The notes under the pieces are model-generated. The model did no database searches. It worked only from the letters and a program-made list of their open reading frames with translations, and was not told the DNA's origin. The translations under genes and the position numbers were made by a program. DNA of 64,000 nucleotides, taken from NCBI RefSeq assembly GCF_021044825.1, contig NZ_JAJNOC010000001.1, forward strand, positions 1-64,000. The letters are read 5' to 3'. Positions 1 to 8,513 of the stretch are shown here, one piece after another; positions within the stretch are counted from its first letter, which is position 1; each line of letters opens with the position of its first letter. The DNA comes from Massilia phyllostachyos. Lineage in GTDB: Bacteria > Pseudomonadota > Gammaproteobacteria > Burkholderiales > Burkholderiaceae_D.

Positions 1-106
1 ACCATAGCAAGTCGGTCCCACCCCTTCCCATCCCGAACAGGACCGTGAAACGACTTTGCGCCGATGATAGTGCTGCAACCAGTGTGAAAGTAGGTTATCG
101 TCAGGC
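1..106 (+). rRNA. rrf: 5S ribosomal RNA, 5' end cut by the window
   Basis: The first 106 bases match a betaproteobacterial 5S rRNA: the conserved cccatcccgaac segment, the gccgatgatagtg helix and the closing taggttatcgtcaggct strand are all present. About ten bases of the 5' end are missing, so the 23S gene should lie just left of the window. A strong terminator follows at once, so this is the end of an rrn operon. No CDS overlaps it. Confidence 0.95.
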
Positions 107-116
107 TAGTTATATG

Positions 117-151
117 AAAAACCCCGCGGAGTGATCTCTGCGGGGTTTTTT
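117..151 (+). terminator. Rho-independent terminator of the rrn operon
   Basis: A GC-rich stem, accccgc paired with gcggggt, extended by flanking A/T pairs, encloses a 12-base loop and runs into a stretch of six T. It begins about ten bases after the 5S rRNA, as expected for an rRNA operon terminator. Confidence 0.93.
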
Positions 152-229
152 GCTTTGGGCGCGCGTTATCTCATCAAGCATGCGCTCTCACTATTCCACG
201 GAATTGGGTGAACGATGCCAGTGGCATCG

Positions 230-345
230 TTCACGCCTTCGCCGGAGCGACGGTTTTGCGGGTAACGCAGGGAACCAGTGCGGCATCCCTTCACCACTAA
301 CCCCTGAACCGTCGCACCGGCGAAGGCCGGTGCCTAATTTGACTT
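230..345. repeat. Extragenic palindrome element, copy 1
   Basis: This lies in the gene-free stretch 152-497. Its left end (cgccttcgccggagcgacgg) and right end (gtcgcaccggcgaaggccgg) are inverted relatives of each other around a short core with gacggttttg and aacgcagg. The same plan recurs at 13270-13386 between two other genes, so it is probably a dispersed REP/MITE-like element of this genome. A separate small palindrome, cgatgccagtggcatcg, sits at about 212-228. I see no gene in 152-497. Confidence 0.6.
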
Positions 346-497
346 CGACTTTGAAGGTGGCGCGCAATTCATGCCGCCGCTACGTGGATGAGATGCGCCG
401 CGCGCACGGTCGTTGATCCCACAGTCGACGCGCTTTTGCATTGAAATCATTCCTCCTCGGACTACACTGAAGCAGGTGCGCCGTCATCGGAGGTGCC

Positions 498-818
498 ATG
501 GATGCTCGAAACCTGTTCGCAGTGCGGCGTGTCGCGGTCGTACTGCTGTTGGCCGCAGGATTAGGAGGATGCGCGGTATATGGGCCGCCATATGCCTACG
601 ATTTCTACCCCGCTTACGGCTACCCCGCCTATGGCTACCCGACTTACGTCGGACCGCCGGTGACCTTCGACCTGGGATTCGGCTACTACGGCGGCCACCG
701 CCACCATCATCACCATGGCGGACATCACGGCTGGCGTTCCCACAAGGGCTGGTCCGGACACGGCGGCGGGCATCACCGTGGTGGCTGGGGACATGGCCGA
801 GGCCGCGGCAGGCACTGA
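498..818 (+). CDS. Small Tyr/Pro-repeat, His/Gly-rich lipoprotein
   Basis: A 106-residue protein. The N-terminus has an Arg-Arg charged start, a hydrophobic core (VAVVLLLAAGLGG) and a lipobox LGGC with Cys25, so it should be a secreted lipoprotein. Mature residues 26-65 carry PAYGYPAYGYPTY-type repeats. Residues 66-106 are almost only His, Gly, Arg and Trp, including a run of five His. The His-rich tail could bind metal ions, but that is inference. A clear ribosome site (ggaggtg) lies five bases before the ATG. It stands alone ahead of 908-1195. The exact function is unknown. Confidence 0.85.
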   Translation: MDARNLFAVRRVAVVLLLAAGLGGCAVYGPPYAYDFYPAYGYPAYGYPTYVGPPVTFDLGFGYYGGHRHHHHHGGHHGWRSHKGWSGHGGGHHRGGWGHGRGRGRH

Positions 819-907
819 GCAGACGCAGGCGCATAGTTGCCGAACATCATCTTCACCGATCCCAAGCGCGGGCACACTTCTCCGGTAACCAACCACCGGA
901 GAAACGC

Positions 908-1195
908 ATGACCGACACCACCGAATCGAGCGGCCTGGGTGACAAGCTGGCCGGCCCGCTGAATGCCATCATCGACAAGAAGCGCGCGGAATTGCTTCCC
1001 CTGCTGGCCGGCGGCGCCGGACAAGCGACCCAGGCCGCCCTGCGCAACGACGAATGCGTGCGCAAGGTCGCCACCTTCTGTTATCCCTTGCTGCCCGGAC
1101 TGGTGCGGCTCGCCGTCAAGGAGCCGGTCTTCGTCAACTTCGTGATGAACAACCGGGAAAAAGTGCTCGGTAGACTGAGCCAGCAAGCTGCATAG
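908..1195 (+). CDS. Conserved-looking 95-residue hypothetical protein
   Basis: I chose the ATG at 908 because it follows a ribosome site (accggagaaacgc); an open frame continuing upstream is only a shadow of the preceding lipoprotein gene. The 95-residue product starts hydrophilic (MTDTTESSGLGDK), then has an amphipathic segment and a hydrophobic patch around residues 58-77 (YPLLPGLVRLAVKEPVFVNF). It has no signal peptide. It may be a small membrane-associated or helical-bundle protein. I do not recognise the family. The gene is convergent with the exporter gene ending at 1214. Confidence 0.75.
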   Translation: MTDTTESSGLGDKLAGPLNAIIDKKRAELLPLLAGGAGQATQAALRNDECVRKVATFCYPLLPGLVRLAVKEPVFVNFVMNNREKVLGRLSQQAA

Positions 1196-1213
1196 CAAAC
1201 CCGTTCGCGCAGC

Positions 1214-2656
1214 CTATTGCGTCGTGACGGGCTGCGCCGCTTCCTTCGCCTTCACCTGCCCGCGGCTGATGCTATCGCCATCGTTGCGGCGCAGGCGCCA
1301 GAAGATCACCGACGACAGCAAGGTCATCACGGCAAGCGTTGCGAAGCCGTGATGCAGCGCCTCCGACACCGCTACCCGATCATCCTGCGCCACCGGCCCC
1401 AAGTACCAGGCCGTCACGATCGACCCCGCCGCCAGGCCGAAGCTCATCGACAATTGCTGGAAGGAGCTCGACATCGTGCTGGCCATGCTCGAGTCCTGCG
1501 ACTCGATGTCCGCATAGGCCAGCGTGTTCATGCTCGAGAACTGCAGGGAATTGAAGAAGCCCTGCGCCAGGCTGATCGCCACGATCACGTAGAAGGGCGT
1601 GCCCGGTCCCACCAGCGAAAACATCAGGATGGTCAGCCCGATGCAGACCGTGTTCACGGTCAGGATCTGGCGATAGCCGAAACGTGCCAGCAGCCTGGGC
1701 GCGAACATCTTCATGCCCATCGCCGCCGCGGCCGACGGCATCATCAAGAGGCCCGACTGCCAGGCCGGCAGGCCCAGCCCGAGCTGGTAGAGCAGCGGCA
1801 GCAGGAAGGGCAGGCCGCCCACGCCGAGGCGGGTGAAGAAACCGCCCGCCACCGAGATACGGAAGGTGCGCACCTTGAACAGCGACAGGCGCAGCAGCGG
1901 ATACTTGATGCGGAAGGCGTGCCAGACATAGCTCCCCAGCAAAGCCAGCGACAGCGCCAGCATCAGCGCCGCCGTCATGGCGTCGAGCGTGTGCTCGCCG
2001 AACACTTCCAGCAGCCAGGACAGGATCGCCGTGCCGCTGCTGAACAGGATCAGGCCGAGCACGTCGAGCGGGCGCTTCTCGTGGCCCTGATAATCCGGCA
2101 TGTGCTTCCAGACCAGGTATAGCGCGATCAGGCCCACCGGCACGTTGACGAAGAAGATCACGCGCCAGGACGTCCAGTGCACGATCAGCCCGCCCACCGT
2201 CGGCCCCAGCAGCGGCCCGATCAGCGCCGGGATGATTACGAAGTTCATCGCCCCCAGCAATTCGCTTTTGGGGAAAGTGCGCACGATGGCCAGCCGCCCG
2301 ACCGGCATCATCATCGCCCCGCCCAGGCCCTGCAGCAGGCGCGCGGCCGTCATCATGTGGGCGTCGACCGAGAGGCCGCACAGCACCGACGCGATGGTGA
2401 AGATGGAAATGGCGGTGAAGAACACGCGCCGGGTGCCGAAGCGGTCCGCCATCCAGCCGCTGAGTGGGATGCCGACCGCGAGGCCGAGGATGTAGCTGGT
2501 GACCACCGACTTCAGGCTCAGCGGCGTGACCTGCAGGCTGGCCGCGATGCTGGGAATGGCGGTGTTGACGATCGTGGCGTCGAGCTGCTCCATGAACAGG
2601 GCAGTCGCGACGAGCCACGGCAGGTAGCGCTTGATCGTGGTGCTGGAATCGAGCAA
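1214..2656 (-). CDS. MFS transporter, DHA2 family (EmrB/QacA type)
   Basis: A 480-residue major facilitator with about 14 predicted membrane segments, as usual for the drug:H+ antiporter-2 branch. The start shows the family signature (YLPWLVATALFMEQLDATIV), followed by motif A-like GWMADRFGTRR (residues about 69-79) and motif C-like GPLLGPTVGG near residue 148. It probably exports hydrophobic or cationic compounds from the cytoplasm using the proton gradient; the substrate cannot be read from sequence. The PagL-like gene lies 90 bases upstream on the same strand and may be co-transcribed. Confidence 0.92.
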   Translation of the reverse strand: MLDSSTTIKRYLPWLVATALFMEQLDATIVNTAIPSIAASLQVTPLSLKSVVTSYILGLAVGIPLSGWMADRFGTRRVFFTAISIFTIASVLCGLSVDAHMMTAARLLQGLGGAMMMPVGRLAIVRTFPKSELLGAMNFVIIPALIGPLLGPTVGGLIVHWTSWRVIFFVNVPVGLIALYLVWKHMPDYQGHEKRPLDVLGLILFSSGTAILSWLLEVFGEHTLDAMTAALMLALSLALLGSYVWHAFRIKYPLLRLSLFKVRTFRISVAGGFFTRLGVGGLPFLLPLLYQLGLGLPAWQSGLLMMPSAAAAMGMKMFAPRLLARFGYRQILTVNTVCIGLTILMFSLVGPGTPFYVIVAISLAQGFFNSLQFSSMNTLAYADIESQDSSMASTMSSSFQQLSMSFGLAAGSIVTAWYLGPVAQDDRVAVSEALHHGFATLAVMTLLSSVIFWRLRRNDGDSISRGQVKAKEAAQPVTTQ

Positions 2657-2745
2657 TCGGGCCTCATGCAGGGGGCGGGCCGGGCTGCCCGCCGAAGCCC
2701 GATTGTGTCATGAATCGCTACGACGCCACGCCCCGCAGGAAAGGA

Positions 2746-3303
2746 TCAGAAGCGGTAGGCCGCCTTGGCGACGAACCAGTTCGCACCGCCGTTCGGGCTC
2801 TTGATGCTGGCGTTCGAGTAGTGCTGGAACTTGAGGCTGTAGTCCCACTTGGCGGTGGTGTAGCCGACGCCGATATGGTCGCCGAACTGGAAGGCGGTGG
2901 ACAGTTCCTTGTCCTCGTTCTTGTACAGCTTGGAGAACAGGTTGACGCCGATGCCGATCTCGCCGTACAGGCCGAGCTTGCTGTCGTTCTGGTAGCGCAG
3001 CACCGGGGTGAAGCCGATGACGGCGATGTTCTTCTTGCGGCCAGGGACGTTCTGGTAGGCGCTCAGGCGCCACAGGGCCAGGTTGGTTTCCCAGTAGCCG
3101 GACAGGTGGCGGCCGTTGGAGGCGAACCAGCGGCTGTCCCAGTCTTTCTGGGCGGCGACGCGCACCATGCGCTGCTCGGCGCCGGTGCCGAACTCGATCG
3201 ACGCCGAATCCACCCAGCCATTGCTCTGGGCGTGGGCAGCCTGGCCGAACAGCGCGGCCGTCATGGCGGCGGCAAAGCCAGCGATTTTCTTGGTAGTGAT
3301 CAT
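2746..3303 (-). CDS. pagL: PagL-like outer-membrane lipid A 3-O-deacylase
   Basis: I chose the ATG at 3303, which opens a typical signal peptide (MITTKKIAGFAAAMTAALFG, cleavage likely after AHA at 25); a longer open frame upstream is antisense to the next gene. The 185-residue product alternates short strands as an eight-stranded outer-membrane barrel does and ends in the aromatic C-terminus AAYRF. PagL removes the 3-O-linked acyl chain of lipid A. The hallmark FQHYSNASIKSPN gives His161 and Ser163. About 14 residues after the His, where Pseudomonas PagL has its third catalytic residue Glu, this protein has Asn175. Either another acidic residue serves or the enzyme is altered. Confidence 0.85.
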   Translation of the reverse strand: MITTKKIAGFAAAMTAALFGQAAHAQSNGWVDSASIEFGTGAEQRMVRVAAQKDWDSRWFASNGRHLSGYWETNLALWRLSAYQNVPGRKKNIAVIGFTPVLRYQNDSKLGLYGEIGIGVNLFSKLYKNEDKELSTAFQFGDHIGVGYTTAKWDYSLKFQHYSNASIKSPNGGANWFVAKAAYRF

Positions 3304-3447
3304 GATCTGCTTTCTTAACAGGATCGAAATATTGTGCAACGCACTAATTGTACTAGCGTGAACAATCTTTCGCTGAGCACCACCATGCGGTGCGCGACAG
3401 GTATCATAGACGCCCCTCAGAACGCATTCCCACATCTTTCGATCAGC

Positions 3448-4146
3448 ATGACCGAACCGACCAGCACTCCCCTGTACCCGCTCGCCGCGCCGACCCAGCA
3501 GCAGCTCACGCCCGCCGTCCTGCCGCACGACCCCGTCGCGGAGCACATTGCCACCCATCTCGGCCGCATCGACACCGTGTTCCACGACACGGTTGCCGAC
3601 CCGGTCCAGGTCGACATCCACGTGGTGCCGGCCAACGAGCGTTTTCCCTTCCTGCGCCTGGTGACCTCGGGCATGAGCAGCCGTCCGATGACCGTGCCGG
3701 AAGGCGCGCCGCCCTTCGGCGAGCTGATGATGGCCTTGCCGGCCGACTGGAAGCTGGACGAGCAGTCGGTGCAGGACGAGCGCTGGTACTGGCCGGTCGC
3801 GCTGCTGCGCCACTTGGCGCACTATCCGCACCAGCACGCCACCTGGCTGGGCCTGGGCCACACGGTGCCGAACGGCGCCCCGGCCAAGCCCTATGCGAAG
3901 GGCGTCGAATTCACCGGCGCCATCCTGTTGCCGCCGGCCTCGGCGCCGGAGGCCTTCGCCGCGCTCGAACATGACGGCAAGGATATTTACTTCCACTGTG
4001 TGGTGCCGCTCTACGAGGCCGAAATGCAACTGGTACGCCGCAAGGGCTTCCCGGCACTGCTCGACGGCTTCAACGACAAGGGCGTGACCGACCTCGTGGT
4101 CCCCGGTCGCAAGAACACCGTCAAGAAGTTCCTCGGACTGTTCTGA
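3448..4146 (+). CDS. Suppressor-of-fused (SUFU) domain protein
   Basis: A 232-residue cytoplasmic protein starting at the ATG at 3448; a longer open frame from 3334 runs into the divergent promoter region and is less likely. The body resembles the bacterial SUFU domain: FHDTVADPVQVDIHVVPAN, then a strand with TSGMSSRPMTVPEGA, GELMMALPADWKL, a WYWPVALLRHLAHYPH helix and the closing PLYEAEMQLVRRKGFPALL. Bacterial SUFU proteins often act as immunity-like or housekeeping proteins of unknown partner. Its stop overlaps the start of the next reductase gene (tgatg), so the two are translationally coupled. Confidence 0.85.
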   Translation: MTEPTSTPLYPLAAPTQQQLTPAVLPHDPVAEHIATHLGRIDTVFHDTVADPVQVDIHVVPANERFPFLRLVTSGMSSRPMTVPEGAPPFGELMMALPADWKLDEQSVQDERWYWPVALLRHLAHYPHQHATWLGLGHTVPNGAPAKPYAKGVEFTGAILLPPASAPEAFAALEHDGKDIYFHCVVPLYEAEMQLVRRKGFPALLDGFNDKGVTDLVVPGRKNTVKKFLGLF

Positions 4147-5039
4147 TGCAGATCATCGCCTTCCTCGGTATCGGCCTGATGGGAAGGCCGATGGCGGCGC
4201 GTCTTGCGCAAGCAGGTTTTGCCGTGCGCGCGTGGAACCGGACTTTCGCGAAGGCCGAGCTGCTGCGCGGCACGGGCGCGGAACCGGTGGCCGACCTGGC
4301 GCAGGCGGTGCGGGGTGCGCAGGTGGTGATCTCGATCCTCGAGGCGGGGCCGGTCGTGGCGCAGGTGATGGAGGCCGCGCTACCGGCGCTCGACCCTGGG
4401 GCGATCTGGATCGACATGAGCTCGACGCGGCATGACGAGGCGCTCGGGTTTCATGCGGCCTTGCAGGCGCAGGGCTGCCGCTTCATCGATGCGCCCGTGT
4501 CGGGCGGCGTCGGCGGAGCGGAAAGCGGGACGCTGGCCATCATGGCGGGCGCCGATGCGGCCGATTTTGACCAGGTGGTAAAAATCCTGGAAGCCATGGG
4601 CACGCCGCAGCGGGTCGGACCGGTGGGGAGCGGGCAGGTGGCCAAGCTGTGCAACCAGCTGATCGTCGGCGCCACGCTGAACGTGGTGGCGGAAGCGCTG
4701 CTGCTGGCCCAGGCGGCGGGAGCGGACCCGGCCGCGGTGCGCGAGGCGATCCGTGGTGGGTTTGCCGGCAGCCGGATCCTCGAGGTGCATGGGCAGCGCA
4801 TGCTCGAGCGGAATTTCGTGCCGGGTGGGCAGGTCAAGAGTCAGTTAAAAGATCTGCGCAATGTACTGGCGGCGGCGCAGGCGGCTGGGTTGAGCTTGCC
4901 GGTGACGGAGCTGGTGACACGGCAGTATGCGTCGATCGAGCAGAGGCTGCCGACGGCCGATCACGCCGCGGCATTGCTCGCGCTCGAGCAGATGAATCCT
5001 GGACTCAGGCTGGGCGATCGGGAAGACCGGCTTCCGTAG
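4146..5039 (+). CDS. NAD(P)-dependent reductase, 3-hydroxyisobutyrate dehydrogenase family
   Basis: A 297-residue enzyme of the beta-hydroxyacid dehydrogenase family. The N-terminal Rossmann fold shows IIAFLGIGLMGRPMAARL (residues 3-20). The substrate-binding stretch is FIDAPVSGGVGGAESGTL (about 117-134), and the catalytic Lys sits in GSGQVAKLCNQL (about 160-171). Members reduce or oxidise small beta-hydroxy acids such as tartronate semialdehyde, 3-hydroxyisobutyrate or glyoxylate; sequence alone does not fix the substrate. It overlaps the SUFU gene by one base at its start, and a terminator hairpin overlaps its stop. Confidence 0.92.
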   Translation: MQIIAFLGIGLMGRPMAARLAQAGFAVRAWNRTFAKAELLRGTGAEPVADLAQAVRGAQVVISILEAGPVVAQVMEAALPALDPGAIWIDMSSTRHDEALGFHAALQAQGCRFIDAPVSGGVGGAESGTLAIMAGADAADFDQVVKILEAMGTPQRVGPVGSGQVAKLCNQLIVGATLNVVAEALLLAQAAGADPAAVREAIRGGFAGSRILEVHGQRMLERNFVPGGQVKSQLKDLRNVLAAAQAAGLSLPVTELVTRQYASIEQRLPTADHAAALLALEQMNPGLRLGDREDRLP

Positions 5040-5063
5040 GGTGGCCTGGACCGCCCACCCTAC
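5036..5063. terminator. Bidirectional hairpin between convergent genes
   Basis: A nine-base stem, gtagggtgg with ccaccctac, around a short loop separates the convergent reductase and amidohydrolase genes. The left arm contains the tag stop of the reductase. No long T-run follows, so it may act with weak or Rho-aided termination. Confidence 0.6.
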
Positions 5064-5068
5064 GCAAA

Positions 5069-6262
5069 TCAAGCCGCAGGCAGGCTCATCTCCACGAGTT
5101 TCACCCAGAAACTCGCCCCGATCGGCAGCAAGTTATCGTTGAAGTCATAACTCGTGTTATGCAACTGGCACGGCCCCAGCCCATGCCCGCCGGCGCGGTG
5201 CGCGCCTTCGCCATTGCCGATGAACACATAGCACCCCGGCTTCTCCTGCAGCATGAAGGCGAAATCCTCCGCCCCCATGGTCGGCTCGGTGTTCGTATTC
5301 ACCCGCTCCGCTCCCACCACCGCGCGCATCGCCTCGACCGCGAACGCCGTCTGCTCCGGATGATTGATGAGCGGCGGGTAATTGCGCTTGAACGTGAAAT
5401 CGACCGAGGCATTGAAGGCCGCCGCGACACCCGAAGCGATCTCTTCCATGCGCCGCTGGATCAGGTCCAGCACGCCGGTCGAGAAGGTGCGCACGGTCCC
5501 GATCAATTCCGCCTCGTCGGGAATCACATTGGTCGCGCTTCCCGCATGGATCTGCGTGATCGACAGCACCGCCGATTCCAGAGGGTTCTTTTCGCGCGAG
5601 ACGATGGTCTGCCAGGCTTGCGCGATCTGCACCGCCACCATCACCGGATCGATGCCGCGGTGCGGTTGCGCCGCATGCGCGCCCTTGCCGCGCACGACCA
5701 CGCGGAACTCGTTACTGGAGGCCATCATCGGCCCCGGCACGACGCCGAAGTTCCCTTCCGGGATGCCCGGCCAATTGTGCATGCCGTAGACGGCTTCCAT
5801 CGGAAACTGTTCGAACAGGCCGTCCTGCATCATGCGCCGCGCGCCGCCGCCGCCTTCTTCGGCGGGCTGGAAGATCAGGTAGACGGTGCCGTCGAAGTTG
5901 CGATGTTGCGCAAGGTGATGCGCCGCCCCGAGCAGCATGGCGGTGTGCCCGTCATGGCCGCAGGCGTGCATCTTGCCCGCATGGCGCGATGCATGGGCGA
6001 AGCCATTGATTTCTTGCATGGGCAGCGCGTCCATGTCGGCGCGCAGGCCGATCGCGCGGTTCGAGCTGCCGTTCTTCACGATGCCGACCACGCCGGTCAC
6101 GCCCAGGCCGCGCACCACCGGGATGCCCCATTCGGTCAGGCGCGCCGCCACCACATCGGCGGTGCGCACTTCCTCGTAGCACAGTTCCGGATGCGCATGC
6201 AGGTCGCGCCGGATGGTTTGCAGTTCCGATTGAAAGGCGAGGATAGGTTCCACGAGCTTCAT
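5069..6262 (-). CDS. M20 family amidohydrolase (hippurate hydrolase type)
   Basis: I chose the ATG at 6262 because it follows an ideal ribosome site (aaggagagacag); an in-frame ATG at 6283 lies upstream of that site. The product is 397 residues. It has the M20D metal and catalytic motifs in order: GLRADMDALPM, HACGHDGHTAMLLGAA, FQPAEEGGGGARRM, MHNWPG, the dimerisation domain, then TMGAEDFAFMLQ. Such cytoplasmic di-metal enzymes hydrolyse N-acyl amino acids or hippurate-like amides. It diverges from the oxidoreductase gene at 6411. Confidence 0.93.
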   Translation of the reverse strand: MKLVEPILAFQSELQTIRRDLHAHPELCYEEVRTADVVAARLTEWGIPVVRGLGVTGVVGIVKNGSSNRAIGLRADMDALPMQEINGFAHASRHAGKMHACGHDGHTAMLLGAAHHLAQHRNFDGTVYLIFQPAEEGGGGARRMMQDGLFEQFPMEAVYGMHNWPGIPEGNFGVVPGPMMASSNEFRVVVRGKGAHAAQPHRGIDPVMVAVQIAQAWQTIVSREKNPLESAVLSITQIHAGSATNVIPDEAELIGTVRTFSTGVLDLIQRRMEEIASGVAAAFNASVDFTFKRNYPPLINHPEQTAFAVEAMRAVVGAERVNTNTEPTMGAEDFAFMLQEKPGCYVFIGNGEGAHRAGGHGLGPCQLHNTSYDFNDNLLPIGASFWVKLVEMSLPAA

Positions 6263-6410
6263 CTGTCTCTCCTTTTTTGTCATGCTTGCATTGCAGGCTT
6301 TGTACCATTGTAGCCCGCATCAAACAGGTGATGAAAGAGGGGGGTACGGACCTCGCGGGAATCGTATAAAGTATTGGTTTCACGAAGTTTTTCTCGCCCA
6401 TTCCCGCCTC

Positions 6411-8513
6411 ATGTCAGTCACACAAGTCCGCGCCGCCTGCCCCCACGATTGCCCCGATACCTGCGCCATCCTCGTCACCGTCGACAATGGCGTGGCCACG
6501 GAGGTGAAGGGCGATCCGGAGCATCCGACGACCGCCGGCGTGCTGTGCACCAAGGTGTCGCGCTATGTGGAGCGCACCTATCACCCGGACCGCGTGCTGT
6601 ATCCGATGCGCCGCGTGGGCCGCAAGGGCGAGGGCAAGTTCGAGCGCATCACCTGGGCTGAGGCGATCGACGAAATCGCAGCACGTCTTGGCGACATCGC
6701 AGCACGCGACCCGCAAGCCATCCTCCCCTACAGCTACGCCGGCACGATGGGCCTGGTGCAGGGCGACTCGATGTCTCTGCGCTTCTTTAACAAGATCGGC
6801 GCATCGCTGCTCGACCGTACCATCTGCGCCACAGCCGGCGCCACCGGCTACAAGTACACCATCGGTGGTTCGATCGGCACCGACATCGAACAGTTCCAGA
6901 ACGCGAAGCTGATCCTGATCTGGGGCGGCAATCCGATCGCCTCCAACCTGCACCTGTGGATGCGCGTGCAGGAAGCGAAACGTCGCGGCGCGAAGCTGAT
7001 CGCGATCGACCCGTACCGCTCGCTGACGGCCGAAAAGTGCCACCAGCACATTGCGCTGCTGCCCGGGACGGACGCCGCGCTGGCGCTGGGCATGATGCAC
7101 GTCCTGATCAACGAGGACCTGATCGACCACGACTATGTCGAACAATACACCCTCGGCTACGAGGAACTGAAGGCCCGCGCCCTCGAGTGGACCCCGGAAC
7201 GCACCGCGCAAACCTGCGGCATCTCCGCTGAAGAAGTGATCGAGCTGGCGCGCCTCTACGGCCAGACCGCGAAGGCGGGCGAGGGCGCCGCGATCCGCGT
7301 CAACTACGGCCTGCAGCGCGTGCGCGGCGGCGGCATGGCGGTGCGTAACATCACCTGCCTGCCCGCCCTGGTCGGCGCCTGGCGCCAGGCTGCCGGCGGC
7401 GTGCAGCTGTCGACCTCCGGCTCCTTCCCGACCGACCGCGCCGCCCTGCAGCGCCCGGACCTGCTGGACGGCCGCCTGCCGCGCACCATCAACATGACCA
7501 CCATTGGCGACGACCTGCTCAAGGAAGCCTCGCCCGAATTCGGCCCGAAGATCGAAGCCGTCATCGTCTACAACGCCAACCCGCTCGCCATCGCCCCGGA
7601 TTCCGCGAAAGTGCAAAAGGGCTTCGAGCGCGAAGACCTGTTCACCGTGGTCCTGGAGCACTTCCACACCGACAGTGCCGACTACGCCGACATCCTGCTG
7701 CCGGCTACCACCCAGCTCGAACACGTCGATGCCCATCTTGCCTACGGCCACCTGTACATGATGGCGAATAACGCTGCCATCGCCCCGATCGGCGAAGCGA
7801 AGCCGAACACCGAATTCTTCCGCCTGCTGGCCACGCGCATGGGGTTCACCGACCCCTGCTTCCAGGAGAGCGACGACCAGCTGGCCGCCCAGGCTTTCGA
7901 CAAGCGCAACGAACGCGCCATCCACTTCGACTGGGACTCGCTCAAGCAGAAGGGCTGGCAAAAACTGAACATGCCCGAGGCGCCGTTCGCCGAGGGCGGC
8001 TTCCCGACCCCGTCGGGCAAGTGCGAATTCTATTCGAGCAGCATGGCGCGCGACGGGCTCGACCCCGTCCCGGCCTATATCCCGCCGTACGAATCCGTCG
8101 CCTCCAATCCGGAGCTGGCGCGGAAGTACCCGCTGGCGATGATCTCGCCACCGGCAAGGAACTTCCTCAACTCAACCTTTGTCAATGTACAGAGCCTACG
8201 CGCAACCGAGGGCGAGCCGCACCTCGACATCCACCCGAACGACGCCGCCCGCCGCGGCATCGCTCACGGGGACATGGCGCGCGTCTATAACGACCGCGGC
8301 TCATTCGTTGCCCGTGCACGCGTCACCGACAAGGCGCGCGAAGGGCTGGTGGTGGGCTTGTCGATCTGGTGGAAGAAACTTTCCAGCGATGGCAAGAACG
8401 CCAACGAAGTGACCAGCCAGCGATTGACCGACATGGGCAGGGCGCCTACCTTCTACGACACCCTGGTGCAGGTTGAAAAATCTGCCCCTCCAACGCGAGA
8501 TGAAACCCTCTAG
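6411..8513 (+). CDS. Molybdopterin-dependent oxidoreductase, [4Fe-4S]/Mo-bisMGD type
   Basis: I chose the ATG at 6411 because the iron-sulfur motif begins ten residues later; the open frame back to 6282 would overlap the divergent amidohydrolase gene. The 700-residue protein opens with ACPHDCPDTCAI (Cys10, Cys14, Cys18) and a fourth Cys near 46, the [4Fe-4S] site of the DMSO reductase/formate dehydrogenase superfamily. Next come the MGD-binding parts (LIWGGNPIASNLHLW, AIDPYRSLTAEKCHQHIALLPGTD split over two loops) and a C-terminal molydopterin dinucleotide-binding barrel (EPHLDIHPNDAARRGI). There is no Tat signal, so it is cytoplasmic. Its substrate is not evident. The 3' end overlaps the peptidase gene by 14 bases. 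Confidence 0.92.
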   Translation: MSVTQVRAACPHDCPDTCAILVTVDNGVATEVKGDPEHPTTAGVLCTKVSRYVERTYHPDRVLYPMRRVGRKGEGKFERITWAEAIDEIAARLGDIAARDPQAILPYSYAGTMGLVQGDSMSLRFFNKIGASLLDRTICATAGATGYKYTIGGSIGTDIEQFQNAKLILIWGGNPIASNLHLWMRVQEAKRRGAKLIAIDPYRSLTAEKCHQHIALLPGTDAALALGMMHVLINEDLIDHDYVEQYTLGYEELKARALEWTPERTAQTCGISAEEVIELARLYGQTAKAGEGAAIRVNYGLQRVRGGGMAVRNITCLPALVGAWRQAAGGVQLSTSGSFPTDRAALQRPDLLDGRLPRTINMTTIGDDLLKEASPEFGPKIEAVIVYNANPLAIAPDSAKVQKGFEREDLFTVVLEHFHTDSADYADILLPATTQLEHVDAHLAYGHLYMMANNAAIAPIGEAKPNTEFFRLLATRMGFTDPCFQESDDQLAAQAFDKRNERAIHFDWDSLKQKGWQKLNMPEAPFAEGGFPTPSGKCEFYSSSMARDGLDPVPAYIPPYESVASNPELARKYPLAMISPPARNFLNSTFVNVQSLRATEGEPHLDIHPNDAARRGIAHGDMARVYNDRGSFVARARVTDKAREGLVVGLSIWWKKLSSDGKNANEVTSQRLTDMGRAPTFYDTLVQVEKSAPPTRDETL

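Noticed and set aside
1217..2713. Long plus-strand frames opposite the MFS gene
   Set aside because: Low-complexity Arg/Gln/His-rich translations typical of antisense in high-GC DNA; the minus strand encodes a full transporter.
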